From Sutterella sp. (GTDB lineage Bacteria > Pseudomonadota > Gammaproteobacteria > Burkholderiales > Burkholderiaceae_F), in contig JAHHRG010000060.1 of the NCBI GenBank assembly GCA_020025965.1, positions 1 through 10,931 of the forward strand: 10,931 nt of DNA, read 5' to 3'. Shown piece after piece: positions 1-7,293 of the stretch. The notes below the pieces were generated by a model. It searched no databases. It saw nothing but the letters and a program-made list of their open reading frames with translations, and was not told the origin of the DNA. The position numbers and the translations under genes were made by a program. Positions within the stretch are counted from its first letter, which is position 1, and each line of letters opens with the position of its first letter.

Positions 1-23
1 TGATGATGACATTGGTTAATGCC

Positions 24-36
24 TAGCCTTTGGCTA
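24..36. repeat. Small inverted repeat TAGCC-TTT-GGCTA
   Basis: A 5-bp perfect inverted repeat with a 3-nt loop lies just left of the terminator. No gene can be assigned to bases 1-40. With its leading CC it reads CCTAGCC...GGCTA, which resembles CCTAGCCGGCTA at 10876-10887 beyond the other terminator. It may be an element edge or coincidence. Confidence 0.4.
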
Positions 37-40
37 AAAG

Positions 41-71
41 AAACCCCGTTTGCTCGAAGCAGGCGGGGTTT
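41..71. terminator. Bidirectional intrinsic terminator downstream of the endonuclease gene
   Basis: Positions 41-54 pair with 58-71 to form a 14-bp stem: AAACCCCG against CGGGGTTT, two G-U pairs, then TGCT/AGCA around a 3-nt CGA loop. A T run (69-73) follows on the plus strand. On the minus strand the stem is followed by the complement of the A-rich bases 37-43. The hairpin begins 8 nt beyond the minus-strand endonuclease stop codon, so it most likely ends that operon, and it could also stop transcription entering from the left. Confidence 0.85.
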
Positions 72-78
72 TTCGCGT

Positions 79-1287
79 TTAGGAGAAGCGCACCTGAAGT
101 TGCAGATCAATGAAGAGGTCATCGTCCTCTTCATAGAACTCTTCGCCGCCGTGGCGGTTAAGGGAGGGCGTCTCAAAGAACGTGCGGGTATAGAGGTAGG
201 CGGCTAACCCATCTTGCGTGAACGTATCCAAGCACGTGACGTCCCCGTTTTTGGTCACGACGACAATGCCACCTGAATTTTGATTGTCCCCGTCCCAGGG
301 CGAGCCCACCGTGGCGCTGGCGGAAAACGCCAAGAGGATCTTCTTCACTTTGAAGGCGACGGATTTGTAGCGGCTCTCATCGGTTGTGCCCAACTGGTGC
401 AAGAACGGGTAGTTATCCAGATTCTCGGGTGAGCACAAACGTTCAGTCAGAACATTTAAGGTGGAGCTTTGTTTATCGAAGAAGTGACGCTCAAACAAAA
501 GGGCACCCAGGATGTTTGGAGCTAACCCATCCATCATCATGAGGTTGTACTGGCAGTATTCGCCCTGACACTTCACGAAGTCCAAACGATAGCCTTCAGC
601 GATTAAACGCTTGTAGCGGTCTTTGTTCTTTTCAGGCCAAGCCAAGAGCACGTCGCGCTCGGCCTTGACGAGACCCCGGCCTTCGCGAGTCACGCGGAAC
701 TTGAACGCCGAATTCATCTTGCTACTGTTGATGAGCGTTGAATTACTGCCCGCCTGCGACTTGATGGAGAAGCCTCGGGTGGAGTTCATGGGGTTGTTCG
801 CCGTTGAGATCGTTGCGATGAAGTCGCTTTTATCAACCGACTTGGCGGCCACTTCTTTGGTGTGAAGGAGGGCGTAGGCGTCCATCAACACGGGGTGGTC
901 GCACGGCACTTTTTTCACTTTGGGCGAAATAATCAGTTCGAGCAACTGATCATGTAAGCGCTTGGCTTCTTTGGGGGAGGCGCTTCCTAAAATGGCAAAG
1001 TTCCCCAATTGACCTTCACGGATGATGATCTGGTTTTGAACGTGATCGTGCACGTATTCAATCCAGATGGGCGTGTTGTCGATGCGTTTCTCACAGCGTT
1101 TGATGCTGTGAACGTCGATGTTGTCGCCCGTCAGGTGCATATCGCCGTCCACAACAGGGAGTCGCGGGTTATGCAGAAGACGCAACAAAACGAGGAGCTC
1201 GCTGAGCTCCCCTTTGTTTCGTGTCTTGACTTTCGTCTCCGAGGAAGGGGCAGGGTTTAACGAATGGGTATTTGTCGACTCAGTCAT
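79..1287 (-). CDS. HpaII-family type II restriction endonuclease
   Basis: A 402-residue protein that should cut unmethylated double-stranded DNA at the site protected by the neighbouring methyltransferase, probably CCGG. The N-terminal block NKGELSELLVLLRLL (residues 24-38) matches the opening helix typical of HpaII-like enzymes. The core GFSIKSQAGSNSTLINSS (172-189) is the family signature: K176 is the likely catalytic lysine and D155 the likely metal-binding acid. The C-terminal block ETPSLNRHG...LQVRF (372-401) also fits the family. HpaII is about 358 residues; the excess is mainly a non-conserved 20-residue N-terminus. The ATG at 1287 is the only plausible start, although GAGG directly abuts it and the better GGA lies about 7 nt upstream. 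It is 18 nt behind the methyltransferase gene and so probably co-transcribed with it. Family assignment is by remembered motifs; the cleavage site is inferred from the methyltransferase. Confidence 0.9.
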   Translation of the reverse strand: MTESTNTHSLNPAPSSETKVKTRNKGELSELLVLLRLLHNPRLPVVDGDMHLTGDNIDVHSIKRCEKRIDNTPIWIEYVHDHVQNQIIIREGQLGNFAILGSASPKEAKRLHDQLLELIISPKVKKVPCDHPVLMDAYALLHTKEVAAKSVDKSDFIATISTANNPMNSTRGFSIKSQAGSNSTLINSSKMNSAFKFRVTREGRGLVKAERDVLLAWPEKNKDRYKRLIAEGYRLDFVKCQGEYCQYNLMMMDGLAPNILGALLFERHFFDKQSSTLNVLTERLCSPENLDNYPFLHQLGTTDESRYKSVAFKVKKILLAFSASATVGSPWDGDNQNSGGIVVVTKNGDVTCLDTFTQDGLAAYLYTRTFFETPSLNRHGGEEFYEEDDDLFIDLQLQVRFS

Positions 1288-1305
1288 CCTCGGGTCCGTG
1301 TGGTG

Positions 1306-2349
1306 TTACTGGATAAAGCCCTTTTTGAGGTTTTCATCCAGAATCTGTTTAATGTTTTCGGCAATCGCCTCAATCACATTAACGGTGACGGAATTGCCGA
1401 ACTGCTTGTAGAGATGGGTATCTGCTAACGTAAGCTTATAGCTGTCCGGGAAACCCTGCAAGCGAGCCCACTCACGCGGCGTCATTTTACGGATCCCTTC
1501 CTGATTGATTTCACCCTTAATGTGGGTGGTCGGGGTGAGGTCCGTCTGACGATGGTCCACCACGAGGTTACGTTCTCGACCCATACCGCCACAAACGACC
1601 GCAGCCGAAATGTCCGAAGCCCAATCACGGACTTCATAACCAAAGCCATGACCCAAGGCTTCATGGTGAGCGCGGTGGGCCTTTAAGGTGTCGAGATAGC
1701 GATTGCTCAAGTAGTACTTGGCGGGCACAGCCTTCTCTTCACGGATGTCAATCAAACGCTTGGAGCTGTCCTTGGGCTGCGGGAATTCAAAGCCCGTCGC
1801 TTCGATATCGTTACGGAAGGCGACAATGTAGATGCGTTCACGGTTTTGCGGAACGCCAAAGTCCTTGGAATTTAAAACCTTGGCAAAGACTTGATAGCCC
1901 AATTGTTTCAAGGTGCCCGTAATCACCCCAAAGGTGCGCCCCTTGTCGTGAATCGTTAAACCTTTGACGTTTTCGCAGAAGATCACGGCAGGCTTATGCT
2001 TTTCGCAGATGTTGGCGACCTCAAAGAAGAGCGTCCCACGAGACATCCCCTTGTAGTCATCGTTAAAGCCCTTACGAGCCCCAGCCAAGCTAAAGGCCTG
2101 GCAAGGAAAGCCTGCTAAGCAGATATCAAAGGAGGGGATGGCGTCTTGCGTTTCTTCGGCCGTAATGTCGCCATAGATCTCTGCCGGCGTCTCAAAGTTG
2201 GCGCGGTAGGTCTTCTGGGCAGGTGTATCCCATTCGCTCACAAATTCCGTCGTGATGGCTTTACCAAAAGCGCGTTCGAACCCCATACGGATCCCACCAA
2301 TCCCAGCGAAAAGGTCAATGGACTTCCAAGTTTTATTGCGAGGTTTCAT
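1306..2349 (-). CDS. DNA (cytosine-5-)-methyltransferase, M.HpaII-like, probable CCGG specificity
   Basis: A 347-residue 5-methylcytosine methyltransferase that transfers the methyl group of S-adenosylmethionine to cytosine and so protects host DNA. All main motifs are in order: I, DLFAGIGG (12-19), SAM binding; IV, GFPCQ with catalytic C83; VI, ENV (126-128); VIII, QNRERIYIV (168-176); IX, RKMTPREWARLQGFPDSY (287-304); X, KQFGNSV (315-321). The target-recognition region between VIII and IX contains PAKYYLSNRYLDTLKAHR and GGMGRERNLVVDHRQTDLTP, which closely resemble the M.HpaII target-recognition segment as I recall it. This supports CCGG. I chose the ATG at 2349, because motif I normally begins near residue 10 and a weak AAGAG lies upstream. 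A GTG at 2391 would add 14 residues and has AGGGA too close to it. It is first gene of a two-gene minus-strand operon, divergent from the ATPase operon. Confidence 0.96.
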   Translation of the reverse strand: MKPRNKTWKSIDLFAGIGGIRMGFERAFGKAITTEFVSEWDTPAQKTYRANFETPAEIYGDITAEETQDAIPSFDICLAGFPCQAFSLAGARKGFNDDYKGMSRGTLFFEVANICEKHKPAVIFCENVKGLTIHDKGRTFGVITGTLKQLGYQVFAKVLNSKDFGVPQNRERIYIVAFRNDIEATGFEFPQPKDSSKRLIDIREEKAVPAKYYLSNRYLDTLKAHRAHHEALGHGFGYEVRDWASDISAAVVCGGMGRERNLVVDHRQTDLTPTTHIKGEINQEGIRKMTPREWARLQGFPDSYKLTLADTHLYKQFGNSVTVNVIEAIAENIKQILDENLKKGFIQ

Positions 2350-2380
2350 AAGGCATCTCTTGTTCGGTAAAGCCAGGGAA

Positions 2381-2396
2381 GGGCGGTGCACCGTCC
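2381..2396. repeat. 16-bp inverted repeat upstream of the methyltransferase gene
   Basis: The sequence GGGCGGTGCACCGTCC is symmetrical around 2388/2389, with a 10-bp perfect core (CGGTGCACCG) and one G/T mismatch in the arms. It ends about 31 nt upstream of the chosen methyltransferase ATG and would lie in the 5' leader or promoter. It could be an operator or a leader hairpin close to the ribosome binding site. Confidence 0.5.
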
Positions 2397-2422
2397 CTAA
2401 CAGAAGTAACTAACGGATTCTT

Positions 2423-2438
2423 TCCAGCTCATGCTGGA
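2423..2438. repeat. Inverted repeat TCCAGC-TCAT-GCTGGA
   Basis: A 6-bp perfect inverted repeat with a 4-nt spacer lies about 75 nt upstream of the methyltransferase start. It is just downstream, in minus-strand sense, of a TAGAAT element. It fits an operator or a small leader hairpin. Confidence 0.35.
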
Positions 2439-2481
2439 TGATTTGAGTCGTCATTCTACCCGGCTTTCATCGTTTCGGGGC

Positions 2482-2505
2482 GCTCAAATAAAAATAAATT
2501 TGAGC
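2482..2505. repeat. AT-rich inverted repeat GCTCAAAT...ATTTGAGC
   Basis: An 8-bp perfect inverted repeat flanks an 8-nt A-rich spacer (2490-2497). Its right arm ends inside the CCGG at 2505-2508. A competing pairing of CCCGGCT (2459-2465) with AGCCGGG (2503-2509) uses the same right-hand bases, so two mutually exclusive structures are possible. The A/T-rich centre would melt easily, as in a promoter. Confidence 0.4.
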
Positions 2506-2627
2506 CGGGGAGTTTGAAATCGAAAATTCCGTATGCGATCACAATCATATCGTGTGGGCCCGTCATTACAGGGATTGCGATGAATTCACAGCGTAAGGCG
2601 AATTGTCCATTTTCAGCCGGGAAGTTT
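2503..2627. repeat. Imperfect direct repeat AGCCGGGRAGTTT carrying CCGG
   Basis: Two copies of a 13-bp motif, at 2503-2515 and 2615-2627, differ at one base. An inverted partial copy (CCCGGCT) lies at 2459-2465. Each includes a CCGG, the probable target of the adjacent methyltransferase and endonuclease. The span given covers both direct copies and the sequence between them. Confidence 0.5.
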
Positions 2628-2720
2628 TTATTCCTTGAAAGTTCTGGTCCGTCATGAGGGGCATGTTCCCAAGGAAGGCTTTATGGATGAGCTGCGATAA
2701 AAAGGCATCCACGATATTAT

Positions 2721-2751
2721 TGTTGCAACACAACGACTACCCCCACATTAT
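2721..2751 (+). promoter_or_regulatory. Possible promoter of the ATPase-Z1-AIPR operon with overlapping palindrome
   Basis: TTGCAA (2723-2728) and CATTAT (2746-2751) are separated by 17 nt, and each matches four of six bases of the sigma-70 consensus. The -35 candidate sits within a perfect 10-bp palindrome, TGTTGCAACA (2721-2730), which could bind a repressor. The resulting leader would be about 155 nt. The match is modest and other promoters are possible. Confidence 0.25.
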
Positions 2752-2913
2752 GCTGTTCGACTGCGACATCACGTGACGCACTCGTAACGGAAAATGTTTG
2801 GCATGCTCCATGACCTGTAGCACTGACCCGCTACGAAGCGTGGGTAAAGAAGAAATTCAATACACGAGCTCGTCACCAAAACGGTGGTTGGCTCTAGAGA
2901 TGAGAGAGACCTT

Positions 2914-4461
2914 ATGACTGAATGGATTGACCTTTCCACCCCTGTCATACAACCCCCAGATCCCGAGATGATGCTCAATTCCATGCGCTCAATCGGGTAC
3001 ACCTTTGATACGGCTGTCGCCGATGTTATCGATAACTCCATTGCGGCAGAAGCTACGGAAATTAAGCTCTGCTCTTCCGTCACGTTTGTCGGGCAAAAAC
3101 CCTTCTTGGTCATCATTGATAACGGGACGGGGATGACGCATGACGAGTTGCTTCAAGCGATGCGTCATGCTTGTAAGAGTCCGAACGGGGTTCGCGAGAA
3201 ATCTGACCTCGGTCGTTTTGGCTTAGGGTTGAAAACCGCCTCACTTTCCCAATGCCGTCAACTGACGGTGATTAGTAAGAAAAACGGCCAGATGAGTGGC
3301 GCCTGCTGGGACTTGAACGTTGTGCGTGAAAGTGGTCAGTGGTTGCTGCTTGATATTCAGCCCGAAGGGTTTAAGGATGTGCCCTACATCCACCTCTTAG
3401 ATGAGTATGAATCGGGGACGTTAGTGTGTTGGCGCGACTTCGATAGTCTTTCTGACGACCCCCGTCAGCAGCAAGACTTATTGGTCGGTGAACGCTTGCC
3501 TCATCTTATTCAGCATCTCTCGTTGGTGTTCCATCGCTTTATTTCGGGTACGCATGGAGCTCCTCTGATTTCCTTTAATGTGGGTCCCAGTAAGCTCATT
3601 GCCAAAGACCCCTTCTTGATGCACCCGCCTGCTAAAGCGCCGGCGTCCAATCCAGGGGAAGAAAAGCTCTTTACGATTGGTGAAAACCAAGTCCGCGTGT
3701 GTCCCTATACCTTGCCTGTTCAAGACCGTATTCGAGATCTGGATGTATTAGGCATTGGTGGCACGCTCTACGACACGCAAGGCTTTTACATCTACCGTAA
3801 TCATCGTTTGATTAGTTGGGGTTCTTGGCTCGGGCTTTGGAAACGTGAAAACAGCACCCGTTTAAGTCGTGTCATGGTTGAAATCGATAACGATGCTGAC
3901 TTTGAATGGGGGCTTGACGTTAAGAAATCGAAAGCCACGCCGCCTCCTGAACTTCGACAAAAGCTTCGCCAACTGCGTTGGACCATTGTGAACCGTAGCC
4001 ATGAGCGCGAAACGGGGAAACCCGTTCGTGATGTGGATGACCAATCCAAGCATGAAGCCCTTTACGAACGTCTCTGGTTAGAAGATAGCTCGGGTGAGGG
4101 TCGAACCACCCAGTTTGCGTTGAGAATCAATCCAGAGAGCCAGATCCTTCAGGATCTGAAAAGTCGATTGGATGAACAAAGTCTCAAAATCGTTGAAACG
4201 TATTTAGGGCTTTTGGAATTAGGGATTCCGTATGAATGGATGCGTCAACGCTTTAATGCTGAAGCAACGGTTCAGATAGAAGACAGTCCGAAGAAACAAT
4301 CAACCAAGGCGTTTTTGAAGGCTTGGATTGAGTCAAAAGCCGAAACCAAGGAAGACCAACTTCAGGCGTATTTAGACCTTAAAGCCCAGAATGTTGATTT
4401 TGCTAATGACATTTCGTTGACCCGTAAGGTAATTGATGAATTGATTGGAGAGTTGCAGTGA
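2914..4461 (+). CDS. MutL/MORC-type GHKL ATPase (HATPase_c_3-like)
   Basis: A 515-residue cytoplasmic protein with an N-terminal GHKL ATPase fold, as in MutL, Hsp90, gyrase B and MORC. N-box: ADVIDNS (36-42), where D40-N41 would bind magnesium and the usual catalytic glutamate is replaced by D37. G1 box: DNGTGM (69-74). Glycine-rich ATP lid: LGRFGLGLKTAS (99-110), with K107. An S5-like and helical region should follow; no separate C-terminal domain is recognised. Such proteins dimerise with ATP and clamp or remodel DNA; in bacterial restriction-modification loci they accompany Z1 and AIPR genes. The ATG at 2914 has GAGAGAG upstream and is preferred to a GTG at 2884 that would add ten unconserved residues. 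It is the first gene of its operon, and its TGA overlaps the start of the Z1 gene. Confidence 0.93.
   Translation: MTEWIDLSTPVIQPPDPEMMLNSMRSIGYTFDTAVADVIDNSIAAEATEIKLCSSVTFVGQKPFLVIIDNGTGMTHDELLQAMRHACKSPNGVREKSDLGRFGLGLKTASLSQCRQLTVISKKNGQMSGACWDLNVVRESGQWLLLDIQPEGFKDVPYIHLLDEYESGTLVCWRDFDSLSDDPRQQQDLLVGERLPHLIQHLSLVFHRFISGTHGAPLISFNVGPSKLIAKDPFLMHPPAKAPASNPGEEKLFTIGENQVRVCPYTLPVQDRIRDLDVLGIGGTLYDTQGFYIYRNHRLISWGSWLGLWKRENSTRLSRVMVEIDNDADFEWGLDVKKSKATPPPELRQKLRQLRWTIVNRSHERETGKPVRDVDDQSKHEALYERLWLEDSSGEGRTTQFALRINPESQILQDLKSRLDEQSLKIVETYLGLLELGIPYEWMRQRFNAEATVQIEDSPKKQSTKAFLKAWIESKAETKEDQLQAYLDLKAQNVDFANDISLTRKVIDELIGELQ
4447..4461 (+). promoter_or_regulatory. Ribosome binding site and GTGA start/stop overlap
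   Basis: GGAG at 4447-4450 lies 7 nt before the GTG at 4458. That GTG overlaps the preceding TGA stop (4459-4461). The arrangement supports GTG as the real start of the Z1 gene and suggests translational coupling, giving linked production of the two proteins. Confidence 0.8.
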
Positions 4462-7226
4462 CTACAGAAACTAAAGATGACTTAGCTCAGATAATCACAT
4501 TAATTACTGGTCTTTTCAAAAAAGAAGAACCCCAGTTTTTTAATAGTCACGCTCAAATGGTGGTGAAGTATGAGGAAGTTTTGGAAAAGATTCACCATTT
4601 CTTCCAACGCCATCTTTGGCTACAGGGCTATGCGCAATCGACGCAACACAGTTTCGAAGCCATCATCAATAAAGCCCAAAAGACGCTGATTTACGAAATC
4701 AAGCTGGCGGTCAAAAAGATCATCTATAAGCCCGACAGTACGATTCGAAATGAGCATACCTCTTGGGTGCCAGAGCTTTGGCAGGTGCTTGAAAGACGTC
4801 CTCAATGGGAGGCGTATCAGGCCTATCTTCTTAACGAAAAGAAATGGCGCCCGGAACACATAGCAGACTTAGACGCTAAAACCGACAGCTTGCTAGATGG
4901 TTGTGGGGACCCGAATGTGCCCGCAAGTCAAACCTTTTCTCGTCGAGGTATGGCGATTGGTCAAGTGCAGTCTGGGAAGACGGCTACCTATACGGCCCTT
5001 TTGAATAAGGCAGTGGATGCTGGCTATGACGTTTTGATCGTTTTAGCGGGGTTGACCTCTGAACTTCAATCGCAGACGCAAAGTCGATTAGATAAGGAAC
5101 TTTGCGGACGCGTTCCCAATGAGTTTCAGCCGACCGGTATTGGCAACTATGCCCAGGGCGATCTTGATGTCGTTGCATTAACGATGGCAGGCTCTGACGA
5201 AATTCAGCGCAATGGTCTTGGTGGCAAACACCCTGTGTTGTTGGTGCTGAAAAAGAATGTAAGACGCTTATCGGACCTGAAACTCTGGTTAAAGAAGTAT
5301 CTGGACTTCAAAGAAGACTTAAATGTGCTCTTGATTGACGATGAGGCCGATAACGCTACCGTCAACACCAATGATCCGGATTCTGACCCAACGGCGATCA
5401 ATGCCTCGATTCGTGAAATCTTGGCGTTAGGTAACCGCGTTTCCTATATCGGTTTCACGGCGACGCCCTTTGCGAACGTCTTTATTGAATTTGATGGCGA
5501 TAAAGAAGTTACGGCAGATGATTTGTTAGGGGAAGATTTATTCCCCCGTGATTTCATTACGTTATTAGAGCCACCTTCCAATTACTTTGGTCTTTCAGAC
5601 TTGGTGAAAGCCATTCATCGTGCACAAGGTTTAGAGGAAGAGGATCCCGACTTGCCTTGCATTCATACGATTAATGATGGGGAAGGGGCTTTCCAAGGGA
5701 AACGTAACGATAAAGATTTTGTCCCGACGATTCCGAAGTCTTTAAAGGCCTCGGTTCGTCAATTCTTCCTGGTGAATGCGATTCGCGATTTGCGAGGCGA
5801 ACCCCGCAATACGCACCGTTCCATGGTGGTTAACGTAACGACGCGAAATCTTTATCAGAAGAATATTCTGGCCGACATTGAGGACTTTATTAACAAAGAA
5901 ATTAAAGGTCCTCTTTTGGTGGCTCCGGAGGATCAAAACGGCATTCTTAATCCCTATGTTCGAGAGCTGAAGGCCGAGTTCGAGAAGCATTTCACGCAAT
6001 TTGGATTCACGTGGGACGAGGTCTTTCAGGAATTGCGTGGAAGTTCAACGGTAGAGAAGGTGCAATGCAAACTTCGAAACCGTGAATCGGATCATTTGGA
6101 CTATGCCGATCATAAAGATGGGTGTCGTTATATCGTTGTGGGTGGTCTCTCGCTTTCTCGTGGCTTGACGCTCGAAGGGCTTTGTGTGACCTACCTTTAC
6201 CGAACGACGGCCTATTACGACACGTTGATGCAAATGGGGCGTTTCTTCGGGTATCGCGATGGTTATGGGGACTTGTGTCAGATCTGGTTAGGTCAGAACA
6301 CGGTCACCTATATGGAACAAATTAACGACGCTGTTGAAACGTTAATGACGGACCTTCGTTTAATGGCGCGTACCAAAGCGAAGCCGTCGGATTTCGGGAT
6401 TCGAATTTTAATGTTCCCGGGACGTTTGGCGATTACGAGTCCAAGAAAGATGCAGTCCGCTACGAAGCGAAAAATCCGCTTGTCGTTCTCGGGGTTGATC
6501 GTTGAAAACTTCCACCTTCAGGTGCCTCAGTTAGATCGCTATAACGCGGCCGTTAAGGAATTGATCGTCAACATGAAAGAAGAACGTGTTGCGGTTGATG
6601 AAGCGTTGAGTAGTGATCGAGCACGACTCTATACCGACGTTCCGATTGCCTTGATTCATCAGTTCATTAAGGACTATGGCTTGAATGACGATATCTCGTC
6701 TCATGTCCGGACGATGTCAGGGAGCGCCATTTCAGACTATTTGGACGGGATGATTGCCAACGACTATGAACCTTTGAGTAAATGGGACGTGGTTTTCCAC
6801 GGGGTTAAGACTTCGCAGTTTGGTAGCGCTGACGTGGATGGCGTGCCTATTGCTTCGCCATTTCGTTCGTGTGTGATTGAGAAGAACACGCTTCGAATAG
6901 ATGGCTCCAATACGACGGCTGCGGAATTTGAACGAGTTCCGTTTACGTCAGAAGAGATCAAGGCGTTTAAAGAAAAGGGGTATGGGCGTAACGATATTCG
7001 TGCCGAGCTTCAACGTCCGCAGTTGATTTTGGTACCCGTTGCGCCGACTCGAATTGATGAAGCAGGCAACTGCGTTCTTCTGGATGGGATTACGTCCCCT
7101 GTTTGGATGCCAGCCTTTGTCTTTACCTATTACGGCGACCGAACGGGTAAAGACACGGTGATGTACGCACTGAACTCCGTTGCACACCGTGAGTTTCTTG
7201 AAATGGAAGCGCTCAAAAACCGATAA
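4458..7226 (+). CDS. Z1-domain superfamily 2 helicase-like ATPase
   Basis: A 922-residue protein that probably uses ATP to move along or remodel DNA together with the MORC-like ATPase. Helicase motifs appear in order: Walker A GQVQSGKT (168-175), motif II DDEAD (294-298), motif III TAT (334-336), then the Z1 region of the second RecA-like lobe with GGLSLSRGLT (562-571) and motif VI QMGRFFGYR (592-600), containing a likely arginine finger. The 160-residue N-terminus is charged and probably helical. About 300 residues after motif VI match nothing I recognise and may bind DNA or partners. Z1 proteins are known from comparative work on MutL/MORC-linked restriction-modification loci; their biochemistry is poorly defined. 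The GTG start is supported by GGAG at 7-nt spacing. All key motor residues look intact. The AIPR gene follows after a 67-nt gap. Confidence 0.93.
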   Translation: MTTETKDDLAQIITLITGLFKKEEPQFFNSHAQMVVKYEEVLEKIHHFFQRHLWLQGYAQSTQHSFEAIINKAQKTLIYEIKLAVKKIIYKPDSTIRNEHTSWVPELWQVLERRPQWEAYQAYLLNEKKWRPEHIADLDAKTDSLLDGCGDPNVPASQTFSRRGMAIGQVQSGKTATYTALLNKAVDAGYDVLIVLAGLTSELQSQTQSRLDKELCGRVPNEFQPTGIGNYAQGDLDVVALTMAGSDEIQRNGLGGKHPVLLVLKKNVRRLSDLKLWLKKYLDFKEDLNVLLIDDEADNATVNTNDPDSDPTAINASIREILALGNRVSYIGFTATPFANVFIEFDGDKEVTADDLLGEDLFPRDFITLLEPPSNYFGLSDLVKAIHRAQGLEEEDPDLPCIHTINDGEGAFQGKRNDKDFVPTIPKSLKASVRQFFLVNAIRDLRGEPRNTHRSMVVNVTTRNLYQKNILADIEDFINKEIKGPLLVAPEDQNGILNPYVRELKAEFEKHFTQFGFTWDEVFQELRGSSTVEKVQCKLRNRESDHLDYADHKDGCRYIVVGGLSLSRGLTLEGLCVTYLYRTTAYYDTLMQMGRFFGYRDGYGDLCQIWLGQNTVTYMEQINDAVETLMTDLRLMARTKAKPSDFGIRILMFPGRLAITSPRKMQSATKRKIRLSFSGLIVENFHLQVPQLDRYNAAVKELIVNMKEERVAVDEALSSDRARLYTDVPIALIHQFIKDYGLNDDISSHVRTMSGSAISDYLDGMIANDYEPLSKWDVVFHGVKTSQFGSADVDGVPIASPFRSCVIEKNTLRIDGSNTTAAEFERVPFTSEEIKAFKEKGYGRNDIRAELQRPQLILVPVAPTRIDEAGNCVLLDGITSPVWMPAFVFTYYGDRTGKDTVMYALNSVAHREFLEMEALKNR

Positions 7227-7277
7227 ATGACCCAGTTGGCGTGCAGGGATTTTACCTTGCTTCGCCAGATTGACTAA
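7227..7277 (+). other. Possible 16-codon leader ORF between the Z1 and AIPR genes
   Basis: An ATG directly follows the Z1 stop (TAAATG) and opens a 16-codon reading frame (MTQLACRDFTLLRQID) ending at TAA 7275-7277, 16 nt before the AIPR ATG. No good Shine-Dalgarno precedes it, so it would depend on reinitiation. CAGGGATTT occurs twice nearby (7244-7252 and 7279-7287), and the second copy serves the AIPR start. It may be chance. Confidence 0.15.
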
Positions 7278-7293
7278 CCAGGGATTTCGACCA

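Larger units (their letters stand above)
2350..2913. promoter_or_regulatory. Divergent intergenic regulatory region
   Basis: This 564-nt stretch separates the minus-strand restriction-modification pair from the plus-strand ATPase operon and must hold both promoters. I find no convincing gene: the longest readings are about 50 codons, without ribosome binding sites. It contains several inverted repeats (2381-2396, 2423-2438, 2482-2505, 2721-2730), an AT-rich tract (2486-2502) and three CCGG sites (2460, 2505, 2617). A minus-strand TAGAAT (plus positions 2453-2458) resembles a -10 box for the methyltransferase, but I see no good -35 at standard spacing. The functional reading comes from position and symmetry only. 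Confidence 0.6.

Noticed and set aside
2350..2391. GTG at 2391 as start of the methyltransferase
   Set aside because: The AGGGA is too close to this GTG and the added residues lie before the normal start of the catalytic domain. The ATG at 2349 is preferred.
2566..2712. Minus-strand reading frame of about 48 codons starting at GTG 2712 in the divergent intergenic region
   Set aside because: No ribosome binding site, no recognisable motif, and it lies across the probable promoter region. It may be a decayed coding remnant but cannot be supported.
2641..2775. Short open stretches on the plus strand that look faintly coding (VLVRHEGHVPKEGFMDELR, then a second stretch)
   Set aside because: Broken by stops within about 20 codons, with no recognisable family. 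A degraded gene or transposase remnant is possible but unproven.
2884..2913. GTG at 2884 as start of the MORC-like ATPase
   Set aside because: It adds ten residues without family features, while the ATG at 2914 has a better-spaced GAGAG and gives the usual N-terminus.
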